NCBI GenBank assembly: GCA_016765535.1
Contig: JAESPQ010000054.1
Span: 1 to 64,000, forward strand
Reading direction: 5' to 3'
Source: Alteromonadaceae bacterium
GTDB lineage: Bacteria; Pseudomonadota; Gammaproteobacteria; Enterobacterales; Alteromonadaceae
Length of the DNA: 64,000 nucleotides
In this document: one piece after another, positions 28,986-38,988 of the stretch
Numbering within the stretch: position 1 is the stretch's first letter
Layout: each line of letters starts with the position of its first letter
The notes under the pieces: model-generated
Database searches by the model: none
Seen by the model: only the letters and a program-made list of their open reading frames with translations
Told to the model about the DNA's origin: nothing
Translations under genes and position numbers: made by a program

Positions 28986-30236
28986 ATGATGACATTACGA
29001 TTGGCGAAGAGCCTTTTTTTTATAAACATATTTTTTAGTACTTTTACTTTTAGCGTATTTGCACAAACTAGTCATAGTGAATTAACTCAACAACCAATAA
29101 AAACTCCTGTTATTTTAATTTCACTTGATGGTTTTGCGCAAAACTATTTAACGCAATATCCAACGCCTAATTTACACCAATTAATGCAAAAAAGCTTAGT
29201 GGCAAAAGCGTTATTGCCCATTTATCCGAGTAAAACCTTTCCTAATCATTTATCTATTGTTACCGGTGTTTACCCTAATAAACACGGCATTATTCATAAC
29301 AAGTTTTATGATCGAACATTAAATGAATTTTATCATTTAGGTGCTGGAAAAGATCAGCCTAAATGGTTAAAAGCTAAACCTATTTGGACACGAGCAGAGC
29401 AACATAATATTAAGTCGGCTATTTATTTTTGGCCAGAATCAGAAGCAAAAATTGAGGGCGTTTTACCTAGTTTGTTCATGCCTTATAATAAAAAAACACC
29501 TAATTTAACCCGAGTTAATAAAATAATAAACTGGTTAAGCTTACCTCTTAAGCAAAGACCGCAGTTTGTGGCTGGCTATTTCTCACTTGTTGATAGCGCA
29601 GGTCATCATTTTGGTCGTGGCTCTGCCGAACTAGCAAGCGCGATTAAAAAAACAGACCATTTAATGGGCGTTTTAGTCGCTAAATTAAAACAACAGCTAG
29701 GAAATAATTTTGATCTGATCATAGTGTCAGATCATGGCATGGTACAAATACCTACTAATGCCGTCATTAATTGGCAAGATCAATTAACTAAAAATACCGA
29801 GGCAATTATTGTCAACGGAGAAACGCAATTATTAATTTATGCTAAAAGCACCAAGAGTATTGAGATATTAAAACAACACTTTATTGCTAAAGCTAAGGGA
29901 CAATATAACGTTTTTAGCCAAGCAAATTTTCCTAAACATTGGCATTGGCAAACCATGACGGCACGCACCCCAGATTTAATTATTGATGCTAATGTTCCGT
30001 ATGTATTTAAACCCCAAAAAGGCGATATAAATAAAGCAACGCATGGTTATGACGTAACGAAAAGTAGCGATCTTAATGCTATTTTTATTGCGTATGGTAA
30101 ACATTTTAAAGCAGGGCAACACATTAACGCTTTTGAAAACATTAATATTGCTCCGCTAATATTGCATTTACTGAATATTAATGATGCAAAACACCTTGAC
30201 GGCTCATTCTCACTATTTTTACCCTATTTACAATAA
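28986..30236 (+). CDS. Secreted nucleotide pyrophosphatase/phosphodiesterase (alkaline phosphatase superfamily)
   Basis: The 416-aa protein has an N-terminal signal peptide (to about residue 26, VFAQ). Metal and catalytic residues of NPP enzymes are visible: ISLDGF (Asp), PSKTFPNHLSIVTG (catalytic Thr), SLVDSAGHHFG (Asp, His), VSDHGM (Asp-His) and a late THGYD (His). It hydrolyses phosphodiester or pyrophosphate bonds of nucleotides or nucleotide sugars in the periplasm or outside. The preceding PRTase and following cdd-deoA suggest scavenging of extracellular nucleotides. Confidence 0.88.
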   Translation: MMTLRLAKSLFFINIFFSTFTFSVFAQTSHSELTQQPIKTPVILISLDGFAQNYLTQYPTPNLHQLMQKSLVAKALLPIYPSKTFPNHLSIVTGVYPNKHGIIHNKFYDRTLNEFYHLGAGKDQPKWLKAKPIWTRAEQHNIKSAIYFWPESEAKIEGVLPSLFMPYNKKTPNLTRVNKIINWLSLPLKQRPQFVAGYFSLVDSAGHHFGRGSAELASAIKKTDHLMGVLVAKLKQQLGNNFDLIIVSDHGMVQIPTNAVINWQDQLTKNTEAIIVNGETQLLIYAKSTKSIEILKQHFIAKAKGQYNVFSQANFPKHWHWQTMTARTPDLIIDANVPYVFKPQKGDINKATHGYDVTKSSDLNAIFIAYGKHFKAGQHINAFENINIAPLILHLLNINDAKHLDGSFSLFLPYLQ

Positions 30237-30346
30237 ATTACCCTGCGATTGCGACATTTTATAGGTTTTAAACTTGTAGGGTACGAAATGCTTACATTAT
30301 AAATTCAGTTATTTTTAGTTTTATTGATATAACTGTTATTATTTAC

Positions 30347-30362
30347 TTGACCATGCGGTCAA
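30347..30362. promoter_or_regulatory. Palindrome upstream of cdd, possible operator
   Basis: ttgacc-atgc-ggtcaa is a perfect 6-bp inverted repeat in the gap before cdd-deoA, 52 bp from the cdd ATG. There is no T tract. The spacing suits a TetR- or LysR-like dimer, but no such regulator is nearby. Confidence 0.4.
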
Positions 30363-30413
30363 CTTTAGTGTAAAAATAACATATCTACTAAATAAGTTAT
30401 TTTGAGTGAGCTG

Positions 30414-30887
30414 ATGTCAGCAGAAAATAATATAGAAACTAGCGACAAGAAAGCAAGTGATTCGATAGATTGGCAAAATTTACACAAAAAAGCGCAACAG
30501 GTAAGCGAATGTGCTTATGCACCCTATAGTAATTTTAAAGTAGGGGCTGCTTTATTGTCTGAACAAGGACAAGTATTTACGGGCTGTAATGTTGAAAATG
30601 CTTCTTATGGCTTAACAGTTTGTGCTGAACGAAATTGTATTGCCACAGCCGTTGCACAGGGTACAACACAAGTTTCAGCCTTAGTAGTTTATACCGCGCA
30701 GCAACAGTTAACTTCACCTTGTGGCGCATGTCGACAAGTGATCGCTGAATTTATGGCTCCAGAGGCTATTGTTAGCTTGGTTAATCATTTGGGCGACAGC
30801 CAACAATGGCGTGTAGCTGATTTATTGCCCGCTGCCTTTACTCCACAAAATTTAAAAAATTCTGCTGATAATTCGTCAGTTACCTAA
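30414..30887 (+). CDS. cdd: Cytidine deaminase (short tetrameric type)
   Basis: The start is placed at ATG 30414 rather than TTG 30402, since gagtgag precedes the ATG. The product is 157 aa. Zinc ligands and the catalytic Glu are in TVCAERNCIATAV and SPCGACRQVIAEF. CAYAPYSNFKVGAALL is the N-terminal signature. It deaminates cytidine and deoxycytidine. It is the short one-domain form and not the 294-aa E. coli type. deoA follows 41 bp later, in one catabolic operon. Confidence 0.93.
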   Translation: MSAENNIETSDKKASDSIDWQNLHKKAQQVSECAYAPYSNFKVGAALLSEQGQVFTGCNVENASYGLTVCAERNCIATAVAQGTTQVSALVVYTAQQQLTSPCGACRQVIAEFMAPEAIVSLVNHLGDSQQWRVADLLPAAFTPQNLKNSADNSSVT

Positions 30888-30928
30888 CTTAATTTTAATT
30901 CTTAATTCCTAACAAGGAAGATTTATTT

Positions 30929-32245
30929 ATGTATATTCCACAAGATATTATTCGTACTAAACGTGATAAAAAAGCATTAACCGAAACACAAATAAATAAC
31001 TTTGTAGATGGTTTAGTGACACAAAAATTTACCGATGCACAAGTTGGTGCAATGGCGATGGCTATTTTTCAAAATGGTATGCAAAATCAAGAAAAAGTCG
31101 CTTTTACACTCGCTATGATGAATTCTGGTACTGTGCTTAATTGGCAAAACTTTATTGATGGTCCTATTGTAGATAAACATTCTACTGGTGGTGTTGGTGA
31201 CAAAGTAAGCTTAATGTTAGCGCCTATTGTTGCGGCATGTGGAGCTTATGTGCCGATGATCTCTGGACGTGGCTTAGGTCATACTGGCGGTACATCAGAT
31301 AAACTAGAATCTATTCCAGGTTTTAATATTCACCCTTCACTTGATCATTTTCGCAACACCGTAAAATCCATTGGTACTGCCATTATTTCACAAACAGATG
31401 ATTTAGCACCAGCGGACAAACGTTTATATTCTATTCGTGATGTTACCAGTACGGTTGAGTCTATCGAACTTATTACTGCGTCAATATTATCGAAAAAATT
31501 AGCAACAGGTTTAGACTCATTAGTGATGGATGTTAAAATTGGTAACGGCGCGATGATGACCTCATTAACCGATGCACAAGCACTAGCACAAAGTATTGTT
31601 GATGTTGCCTGCGGTGCAGGGGTAACTACTAGTGCTTTAATTACCGATATGAATCAAGTGTTAGGGCAAACAGCGGGTAATGCAGTAGAAATAATCGAAA
31701 CGGTTGATTATTTAACTGGAGAATATCGAGAAGCACGTTTACATCAAGTGGTGATGGCATTAGCAGCACAAATGTTGGTTGCGGCAAAAATAGCGATAAA
31801 CAGCCAGCAAGGACGTGATTTAGCACAAAGTGCTTTAGATAGTGGTAAAGCGGCAGAAATATTTGAAAAAATGATCGCGGCCTTAGGCGGTAGTAATAAC
31901 TTTTTAACTACTTATAAAGAAGAACTCACCAGCGCCAAGGTAATAAAAAATATTCATGCCAAGCAAGCTGGCTTTATTACCGCAGTACAAACCCGTGATA
32001 TTGGTATGGCTGTGGTTACTCTAGGTGGTGGGCGTTTAGATCATCATCAAAGTGTCGATCATAGTGTTGGTTTTACTAATATATTACCCAAAGGTACGCA
32101 AGTTAATGTTGGTGATGTTATTGCTAAAGTTCATGCTAAAAGTGAAGATGATGCTGATAAAGCAATCGAACAATATTTGCAGGCAACTGAAATATCGGCA
32201 AAAATTGTAGAAATAGAGCCTGTTATTTATCAATCAATTACCTAA
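30929..32245 (+). CDS. deoA: Thymidine phosphorylase
   Basis: The 438-aa protein releases thymine from thymidine to give 2-deoxyribose-1-phosphate. The family signature is DGPIVDKHSTGGVGDKVSLM, followed by SGRGLGHTGGTSDKLES. It has a good Shine-Dalgarno (aagga) and follows cdd directly, a common pyrimidine deoxynucleoside catabolic pair. deoC and deoB are not in the window. Confidence 0.96.
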   Translation: MYIPQDIIRTKRDKKALTETQINNFVDGLVTQKFTDAQVGAMAMAIFQNGMQNQEKVAFTLAMMNSGTVLNWQNFIDGPIVDKHSTGGVGDKVSLMLAPIVAACGAYVPMISGRGLGHTGGTSDKLESIPGFNIHPSLDHFRNTVKSIGTAIISQTDDLAPADKRLYSIRDVTSTVESIELITASILSKKLATGLDSLVMDVKIGNGAMMTSLTDAQALAQSIVDVACGAGVTTSALITDMNQVLGQTAGNAVEIIETVDYLTGEYREARLHQVVMALAAQMLVAAKIAINSQQGRDLAQSALDSGKAAEIFEKMIAALGGSNNFLTTYKEELTSAKVIKNIHAKQAGFITAVQTRDIGMAVVTLGGGRLDHHQSVDHSVGFTNILPKGTQVNVGDVIAKVHAKSEDDADKAIEQYLQATEISAKIVEIEPVIYQSIT

Positions 32246-32429
32246 TTGACTGTTGATGTTTAGGATGATTTTTATAATGGTCATAAAGTTGTCATAAAGT
32301 AAAAATTTATTTTAATCGTTTTCAACTGCTTAGCTAGTTAATGCGTTTTTTTATTAAAACAGCGTTGCTAAAATCATTATTTTTGACTATTTATTATAGT
32401 GTACTTAAAAAGTACATACATACTCATTC

Positions 32430-32462
32430 AACTTGAAGATGTAGGAACCTTATATCTTCAAG
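32430..32462 (+). promoter_or_regulatory. Hairpin in the rmf leader
   Basis: acttgaagat and atcttcaagc can pair over 9 bp with a 13-nt loop, ending 36 bp before the rmf start. Upstream gtactt-aaa-aagtac makes a second small hairpin. A structured leader affecting rmf translation or stability is inferred. Confidence 0.4.
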
Positions 32463-32498
32463 CCGAATAGGTATAAAATAAATTCAGGAGAAAAATGA

Positions 32499-32675
32499 AT
32501 GATGAAACGGCAAAAGCGTGATCGTCAAAGTCGGGCGTTTTCACGAGGTTATCAAGCGGGTATAGCAGGGCGTTCTAAAGAAATTTGTCCATATCAAAAC
32601 ACAGAAATAAAATCAGAATGGTTAGGTGGTTGGCGCGAGGCCATTACCGATAAACAACAAGGTCTTTTCAAGTAA
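32499..32675 (+). CDS. rmf: Ribosome modulation factor (missed by the ORF track)
   Basis: This 58-aa frame reads MMKRQKRDRQSRAFSRGYQA, then GIAGRSKEICPYQ and SEWLGGWREAITDK. It is nearly collinear with E. coli RMF (MKRQKRD, RGYQAGIAGRSKE, CPYQ, WLGGWREA). RMF binds 70S ribosomes in stationary phase and dimerises them into inactive 100S particles. caggag lies 8 bp before the first of two ATGs. It is monocistronic with its own terminator, and the long upstream leader suggests growth-phase control. Confidence 0.95.
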   Translation: MMKRQKRDRQSRAFSRGYQAGIAGRSKEICPYQNTEIKSEWLGGWREAITDKQQGLFK

Positions 32676-32706
32676 CATCATTATATTGCGACACAGTAAA
32701 TTAATA

Positions 32707-32738
32707 ATACCAAGTCAGTTTTGTCTTGGTATTTTTTT
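32707..32738 (+). terminator. Rho-independent terminator of rmf
   Basis: ataccaag - 10 nt - cttggtat followed by seven T. Confidence 0.85.
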
Positions 32739-32886
32739 GCCTGAAATTTCAATTTGTAACAAGGATTGTCGTATGTAAGCTTTTGTAAAGCTACTTGTGT
32801 ATTTAGGGACTTCACTCGTAAAATAATTATTAAATTATATTAAGTCATATAAATTTTTTAATTTAAGCTGCAAATTCGGATTAAAA

Positions 32887-34341
32887 GTGCCAATAAAACA
32901 CAATAAAATACTAACATTTAATAACTCATTAAAAATAAGCTTAGCGACTAGCATACTTATTTTACTTTCTGCTTGTGCGACTAAGCTTGATCAAAATAAT
33001 AAGCTAGAGAGTAAACCAACACAGGGGATCAGTGGTGAGCTAATCGTTAAAGCAAGTGAATTAGTGGTTCCTCAACAGTGGTCAAATTTATTAAAACAGC
33101 TTGATGCTAGTGATAACTGGTTACAAAACTTTAATGATCCATTATTAATTAATACCGTTAAACAAGCGCTAAACCATAATTTTGAATTAAAACAGCAAGC
33201 ACTTTCGGTCGATATTAAAAAACGACAACTATTGAATGCAGGCAGTCAATTTTGGCCTGATTTATCTGCTTCATTGTCAACTGGACGACGAAAAAGCGAA
33301 CAAGTAAGTAATAGTGCTTCGCTTTCATTAAAGAGTAGTGTTGAGTTTGATCTTTGGGGAAAGTTATCGGCAAATGAGCAAAAAGCTAATGCTGAATGGT
33401 TAGCACAACAAGCTAATTTTGAACAAGCACAGCAACAACTCGTTGTTAATACCGTCAATGCTTGGTATAACGCAGTAGCTGCCGAAAAACAATTACAATT
33501 AAATCAACAGCGTAGTAAAAATACCCGACAAAATTTAGCGATAATTGAGTCAGGTTATAAACAAGGAATTAATAGTTCACTTGATGTTTACTTAACCCGT
33601 AATGAATTAAATAGCGCACTAGCGCGAGTGGCACAATTAAAACAAAATTTATTGTTAGCTAAGCGTCAATTAGAATCATTATTAGGAAAATATCCTGATG
33701 CCAGTATTATCTTATCAGCAAAGCTAGTTGATATTTCTGCTGAAATATCATTAGAAACGCCGTCTAAAATTATTCAACAAAAACCAAATTTACGCGCAAG
33801 TTGGTATCAGTTGTTAGCGAGTGATGCTCAATTAGCTTTTACCCATAAACAACGTTTTCCTAGTTTTACCCTTTCTGCCTCACTTAGCGATAGTCAACAA
33901 AACTTAACTGATTTGCTTTCTGGTTCGTCATTGGCTTGGTCATTATTAGGAAATATTTCAGCTCCCTTGTTTCAAGCGGGGCGATTAAAAAATAATGAAG
34001 ACATTGCACGCTTAACCTTACGTCAACAAGAGCAAAATTATTTAGCAGTGGTTTACCAAGCTTTTAGTGAGGTAGAAAATGCTATTACAGCAGAAATTTC
34101 ATTACAACAGCAAGCAATATTACAAGAGCGAGCAGGTAAAAATGCACAAGCGGCTTATAAATTATCGTTTGAACAATACCAGCAAGGATTGATTGATTAC
34201 AGTACGGTGTTAGATGCGCAAAATCGCTGGTTTGATGCGCAAAGTAGCGTTATAGATATTAAAAATAAATTAATTACTAATCGCGTTAATTTAAATTTAG
34301 CTCTGGGTGGTCGTTTCTCTAATTCGCTCAGTCAATCGTAA
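32887..34341 (+). CDS. Outer-membrane efflux lipoprotein, NodT/TolC-type
   Basis: The 484-aa protein starts at GTG. It has a lipoprotein signal with lipobox LLSAC at about residue 30. Two OEP repeats follow, giving long coiled-coil helices (SVDIKKRQLLNAGSQFWPDL; LRQQEQNYLAVVYQAFSEVE). It forms the outer-membrane channel of a tripartite RND pump. The adaptor and permease genes follow in the same direction with 65-bp and overlapping junctions. The substrate is unknown. Confidence 0.9.
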   Translation: MPIKHNKILTFNNSLKISLATSILILLSACATKLDQNNKLESKPTQGISGELIVKASELVVPQQWSNLLKQLDASDNWLQNFNDPLLINTVKQALNHNFELKQQALSVDIKKRQLLNAGSQFWPDLSASLSTGRRKSEQVSNSASLSLKSSVEFDLWGKLSANEQKANAEWLAQQANFEQAQQQLVVNTVNAWYNAVAAEKQLQLNQQRSKNTRQNLAIIESGYKQGINSSLDVYLTRNELNSALARVAQLKQNLLLAKRQLESLLGKYPDASIILSAKLVDISAEISLETPSKIIQQKPNLRASWYQLLASDAQLAFTHKQRFPSFTLSASLSDSQQNLTDLLSGSSLAWSLLGNISAPLFQAGRLKNNEDIARLTLRQQEQNYLAVVYQAFSEVENAITAEISLQQQAILQERAGKNAQAAYKLSFEQYQQGLIDYSTVLDAQNRWFDAQSSVIDIKNKLITNRVNLNLALGGRFSNSLSQS

Positions 34342-34406
34342 TTCATGCAAGCTAGAGTTAACACACAACATATTTCTGAAACATTGATCATAAAAGTAGT
34401 TATTTA

Positions 34407-35702
34407 ATGAAATTTATTAGTAAAAAACACCTTAAATCTGGGATTATTATTGTTATTACCATTATTTTGGTAAAACTTATCATGGTAAATCCGCCTAAAA
34501 ACCATCGCGGTCGTCCAGCTCAAGTGGCGAAAATGGCAGTGCAAATAAAAAATTTAGCACCACAAAATTATCAAATTAAAATAGCTAGCTTTGGTACGGT
34601 TAAACCACGTACCCAAAGTGCCTTGGTAGCACAAGTTTCGGGACAAATTACCAGTATTAGTGATCACTTTCGTGAAGGAGGATTTTTTGAAAAAGGTGAA
34701 ATATTAGTCACAATTGATGCGCGAGATTATCAAGCGGAATTAAAAATAGCGCAAGCAGAAATTTTAAAAGCACAGCAAAATTTATTCGAAGAAAAAGCAC
34801 GAGTAAGCCAAGCAAAACAAGATTGGCAACGTTTAGGCAATGGTGAAAAGGCGAGTATATTAGTGTTGAGAAAACCACAATTAGCGGCGGCTGAGGCGCA
34901 GGTATTGTCGGCACAAGCTAAATTTGATAAAGCACAATTATCGCTTGAGCGTACAAATATTGTTGCCCCGTACTCTGGGCGAATATTAACGAAGCAGGTA
35001 GATATTGGTCAGGTGGTGTCAATGAATAGTAAATTAGCAGAAGTTTTTGCCACCGACAGCGTAGAAATTCGCTTACCTATTCATAATAGTGATTTGCGTT
35101 TTATTAATTTACCAGAACAATATAGTCAAGCCCATTTAAATAGAGAAAAATTAAATGAAGATCAAGTCGCAGTACGTCGTGAAAGTAAAGTAGCTTTTCG
35201 TTCTGACCTTGCTCCAAATCAACGTTGGCAAGGAAAACTAGTACGCACTGAGGGTTCTATTGATAGTAACGCACAGCAACTTTATGTTGTCGCTAAAATT
35301 GCCGATCCTTTTAAACGTAGGACTAAAAGCGTAAATAATAGTGAAATTAGCATAAAAATAGGACAATATCTTGAAGCTAAAATATCAGGAAAACTATTAA
35401 AGCAAGTATTGGTTATTCCTAATACCAGTATTTATCAAGGCAGCTATGTTTATATTGTTGAAAAGGGCGTGTTAAAACGTCAAGAGATTGAAATATCTTG
35501 GCAAAATGATAAAAACGCCTTAATTGCTAGTGGTTTAACTTTTGGACAACAGTTGCTTACAACATCGCTTGGACAAGTAAGCTCTGGTACGGCGGTGAAA
35601 ATACTGTCGGAACAAGCCACTAAAAAACGTGCGCGTAATAAAAAAATCAGCAACAAAATTTCAACCCTAAAAAATAATCAAAAATCAGGTAAACAATTAT
35701 GA
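34407..35702 (+). CDS. RND periplasmic adaptor (membrane fusion protein)
   Basis: The 431-aa protein has an N-terminal membrane anchor (residues about 10-28). The lipoyl/barrel-sandwich halves are ALVAQVSGQITSISDHFREG and RTNIVAPYSGRILTKQVDIG, flanking a helical hairpin of about 70 residues. The beta-barrel and membrane-proximal domains follow, and the tail is Lys/Asn rich. It links the inner permease to the outer channel. Its stop overlaps the permease ATG by 4 bp (ATGA), so they are coupled. Confidence 0.91.
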   Translation: MKFISKKHLKSGIIIVITIILVKLIMVNPPKNHRGRPAQVAKMAVQIKNLAPQNYQIKIASFGTVKPRTQSALVAQVSGQITSISDHFREGGFFEKGEILVTIDARDYQAELKIAQAEILKAQQNLFEEKARVSQAKQDWQRLGNGEKASILVLRKPQLAAAEAQVLSAQAKFDKAQLSLERTNIVAPYSGRILTKQVDIGQVVSMNSKLAEVFATDSVEIRLPIHNSDLRFINLPEQYSQAHLNREKLNEDQVAVRRESKVAFRSDLAPNQRWQGKLVRTEGSIDSNAQQLYVVAKIADPFKRRTKSVNNSEISIKIGQYLEAKISGKLLKQVLVIPNTSIYQGSYVYIVEKGVLKRQEIEISWQNDKNALIASGLTFGQQLLTTSLGQVSSGTAVKILSEQATKKRARNKKISNKISTLKNNQKSGKQL

Positions 35703-38700
35703 TCGCTTGGTTTGTAAAAAATACGGTTGCTGCTAATTTATTAATGATCACCATAGTTTTAGCGGGTTTATTTAGCTTATCAACCAAAATACCGTTAGAA
35801 GTTTTTCCTTCATTTACCACCGATCGTATTAGCGTGAAGGTGTTGTTGCGTGGCGCTACTCCCGAAGATGTTGAACAAGGCGTTACTATTCGCATTGAAG
35901 AAGCGGTACAAGACTTAGACGGTGTTGAAAAAATTACCAGCAGTTCAACCGAAGGTTTTGCGTCGGTTATTATTGAAGTAACCTCAGGCTATGATGAACG
36001 CGATATGCTGGCGGATATTAAAAGTCGTGTTGATGCCATTAATACCTTTCCTGTTGATGCTGAAAAACCTATTGTTGCGTTAGCACAACGCAAACAAAAT
36101 GTGATTTCAGTCACTTTAGCTAGTGAGCATGGTGAAAAAGAAATTCGTGAATATTCGCAACAAATTAGTGATGATTTATTAAATATTTCGGGCATTACGC
36201 AACTGTCGCTAAGTGGTATTCGTAATTATGAAATTGCCATTGAAGTTTCGCAAGACAAGTTACAGCAGTATCATTTATCACTACAGCAAATCAGTCAAGC
36301 TATTGCTAATTCAAGTGTTGATATTTCTGCAGGTAATATTAAAACCCGTGGTGGTGATGTGTTAATTCGCTCAAAAGGGCAGGCATATCGTAAAAATGAT
36401 TTTGCTAATATTGCAGTAACACAAAATGCTGATGGTTCTATTTTACGTTTACAAGACATTGCTATTATTAATGACGGTTTTGAAGAAACACCAGTTCGCA
36501 CTCGTTTTAACGGTAAGCCTGCGGCATTTATTGACGTTTACCGCATTGGTAAACAAAGCGCGATAGAAGTTGCTGATAAAGTAAAAGAGTATATCGAACA
36601 AAAACAGCAAAGTTTACCGCAAGGTTTTGAGCTTAGCTATTGGGATGACGACTCACGTATTGTTAAAAATCGTATTGCCACATTAACCTCTAATGCTTTT
36701 CAAGGGGGAATTTTAGTACTCGCGCTACTAACACTTTTTTTACGCCCCGCCATTGCCTTTTGGGTGTTTTTAGGGATACCCGTTGCTTTTTTAGGTACAT
36801 TTATCGTTATGCCATTTTTTGGCATTACCTTGAATATAATTAGCCTATTTGGTTTTATATTAGTGCTTGGTATTGTGGTAGATGATGCGATAGTGACAGG
36901 AGAAAATGTTTACACACATTTACTTCATGCTGAATCAGGCGAGCAAGCCGCGATAAATGGCACGTTAGAAGTAGCAACTCCAGTAACCTTTGGGGTATTA
37001 ACGACTGTTGCTGCTTTTATGCCATTAGCCTTTATCGATGGTGCCCGTGGTGCTATTTTTGCGCAAATTCCTATTGTGGTTATTCCCGTGTTAATTTTTT
37101 CATTAATCGAGTCTAAATTTGTGTTACCCGCGCATTTAAAACATATTAAACTACGTCATGAAAAAGGCACAAAACCCTCTAAATTTGAACAATTTCAACA
37201 CCGTTTCGCAGATGGCTTTGAGCAGGCGATATTAAAATATTATCAACCGATATTAAAACTCTCACTCAATAATAAATTAACCACATTAAGTATTTTTATC
37301 TCTATGTTTGTGCTGATCATTGCTTTATTAATGAGTGGTTGGTCTAAATTTGTATTTTTCCCGCGTGTCCCTAGTGAAACCGTACGTGCAAACTTAACTT
37401 TACCTGCTGGGACACCGTTTGAAGTAACCAATAAATACATTATTGCGATGTCAGATAAAGCTGAGCAGTTAAAAGAGAAATATACCGATGCTGAAACGCA
37501 AAAAAGTATTATTTTAAATATATTAGCCATTACTGGTGGTCGTGGCGGACAAGCGAATAAAGGTGGAGTGCGTTTTGAACTGATCCCACCGGAGCAACGT
37601 CATACTAAAATAAGCTCGCAAAAACTGGTGCGTGAATGGCGTAATATGATCGGTGTTATTCCGGGTGCGGAAAGCTTAACGTTTCGTGCTGAAATAGGAC
37701 GCTCGTCTGATCCTATTGATGTGCAATTAAGTGCGACCTCATTGATCACTTTAAAAGAAGTGGCAAATAAGGTTAAACAGCGTTTAGCCACTTATCCTGC
37801 GGTGTTTGATATTGCCGATAGTTTATCTGACGGTAAACAAGAACTGCAAATTGAGTTAACTAAACAAGGTTTAGCGTTAGGATTAACTCGTGTTGAAATT
37901 TCAAGACAAGTGCGTAGTGCTTATTTTGGCGCGCAAGCGCAACGTATTCAACGGGGTCGGGATGATGTTCGCGTTATGGTGCGTTTACCACTAAATGAGC
38001 GCAATTCAGTTGCACAATTAAAACAAATGCTTATTCGTACACCAGACGGTGGTCAAGTACCACTAGCGCATGTGGCAATATTAAAAGCAGGACAATCGCC
38101 TTCAGCGATCAACCGTATTGATCGCTATCGCACCGTTAATGTGAGTGCAGATGTTGATAAAAAGAATGCCAATATGACGATATTACAAGCTGATTTAAAA
38201 CAATATTTAGATGAACTTATAGGCCAATATCCAGGCGTGAGTCATTCGTTAGAAGGTGAAGCAAAAGAACAACGTCAATCTTTTAGTTCGCTACAATGGG
38301 GTTTACTTATTGTTTTGTTTGTTATTTACGCGTTATTAGCGATCCCATTTAAATCATTTTTACAGCCATTGATTGTGATGAGTATTATTCCTTTTGGTTT
38401 TATTGGCGCGATGTTAGGGCATTGGATCATGGGAATGAATTTAACCATAATGAGTTTACTGGGTATGTTAGCGCTCGTCGGTGTTGTCGTTAACGACTCA
38501 CTAGTGCTGGTTGATTATATTAACAAAAAAAGACAGCAAGGCATGGAGCTAATGAGTGCCGTTACTTTGGCAGGTACCGCGCGTTTTCGCCCAGTAATGC
38601 TGACTAGTTTAACCACTTTTATTGGTTTAATGCCGCTGTTATTTGAAAAGTCTACCCAAGCGCAATTTTTAATTCCAATGGCGGTATCATTAGGTTTCGG

Positions 38701-38791
38701 TATTATTTTTGCCACTTTTATCACCCTTTTATTAGTACCCATTAATTATGTTTTAATGGATAAAGTTACGGTGTGGTTTAAAAATAATTAG
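35699..38791 (+). CDS. RND efflux permease, HAE1/AcrB-like
   Basis: The 1030-aa protein has the RND layout: one N-terminal helix, a large periplasmic domain, helices 2-6, a second domain and helices 8-12. The proton-relay helix reads GIVVDDAIVTGENVYTH. GFGIIFATFITLLLVPINY ends the last helix. It exports substrates by proton antiport with the two preceding gene products. No TetR or MarR regulator is adjacent. Substrate range cannot be read from sequence alone. Confidence 0.93.
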   Translation: MIAWFVKNTVAANLLMITIVLAGLFSLSTKIPLEVFPSFTTDRISVKVLLRGATPEDVEQGVTIRIEEAVQDLDGVEKITSSSTEGFASVIIEVTSGYDERDMLADIKSRVDAINTFPVDAEKPIVALAQRKQNVISVTLASEHGEKEIREYSQQISDDLLNISGITQLSLSGIRNYEIAIEVSQDKLQQYHLSLQQISQAIANSSVDISAGNIKTRGGDVLIRSKGQAYRKNDFANIAVTQNADGSILRLQDIAIINDGFEETPVRTRFNGKPAAFIDVYRIGKQSAIEVADKVKEYIEQKQQSLPQGFELSYWDDDSRIVKNRIATLTSNAFQGGILVLALLTLFLRPAIAFWVFLGIPVAFLGTFIVMPFFGITLNIISLFGFILVLGIVVDDAIVTGENVYTHLLHAESGEQAAINGTLEVATPVTFGVLTTVAAFMPLAFIDGARGAIFAQIPIVVIPVLIFSLIESKFVLPAHLKHIKLRHEKGTKPSKFEQFQHRFADGFEQAILKYYQPILKLSLNNKLTTLSIFISMFVLIIALLMSGWSKFVFFPRVPSETVRANLTLPAGTPFEVTNKYIIAMSDKAEQLKEKYTDAETQKSIILNILAITGGRGGQANKGGVRFELIPPEQRHTKISSQKLVREWRNMIGVIPGAESLTFRAEIGRSSDPIDVQLSATSLITLKEVANKVKQRLATYPAVFDIADSLSDGKQELQIELTKQGLALGLTRVEISRQVRSAYFGAQAQRIQRGRDDVRVMVRLPLNERNSVAQLKQMLIRTPDGGQVPLAHVAILKAGQSPSAINRIDRYRTVNVSADVDKKNANMTILQADLKQYLDELIGQYPGVSHSLEGEAKEQRQSFSSLQWGLLIVLFVIYALLAIPFKSFLQPLIVMSIIPFGFIGAMLGHWIMGMNLTIMSLLGMLALVGVVVNDSLVLVDYINKKRQQGMELMSAVTLAGTARFRPVMLTSLTTFIGLMPLLFEKSTQAQFLIPMAVSLGFGIIFATFITLLLVPINYVLMDKVTVWFKNN

Positions 38792-38988
38792 TTTGATATA
38801 TCTAAAAGAGTTTTATTGTATAAAATATACTATAATTTTTAAAGCAGTGGAGGCTTAAATTTTTGTAAATATAACGAATAGCATAAACAAAATAATTAAT
38901 GATTTATTAACATAAGTAACTAAGGTAGGATATTTTTTACAATACATATTTTTATTGTGCATATATCATTTATTCAAGGAGACAAGGA

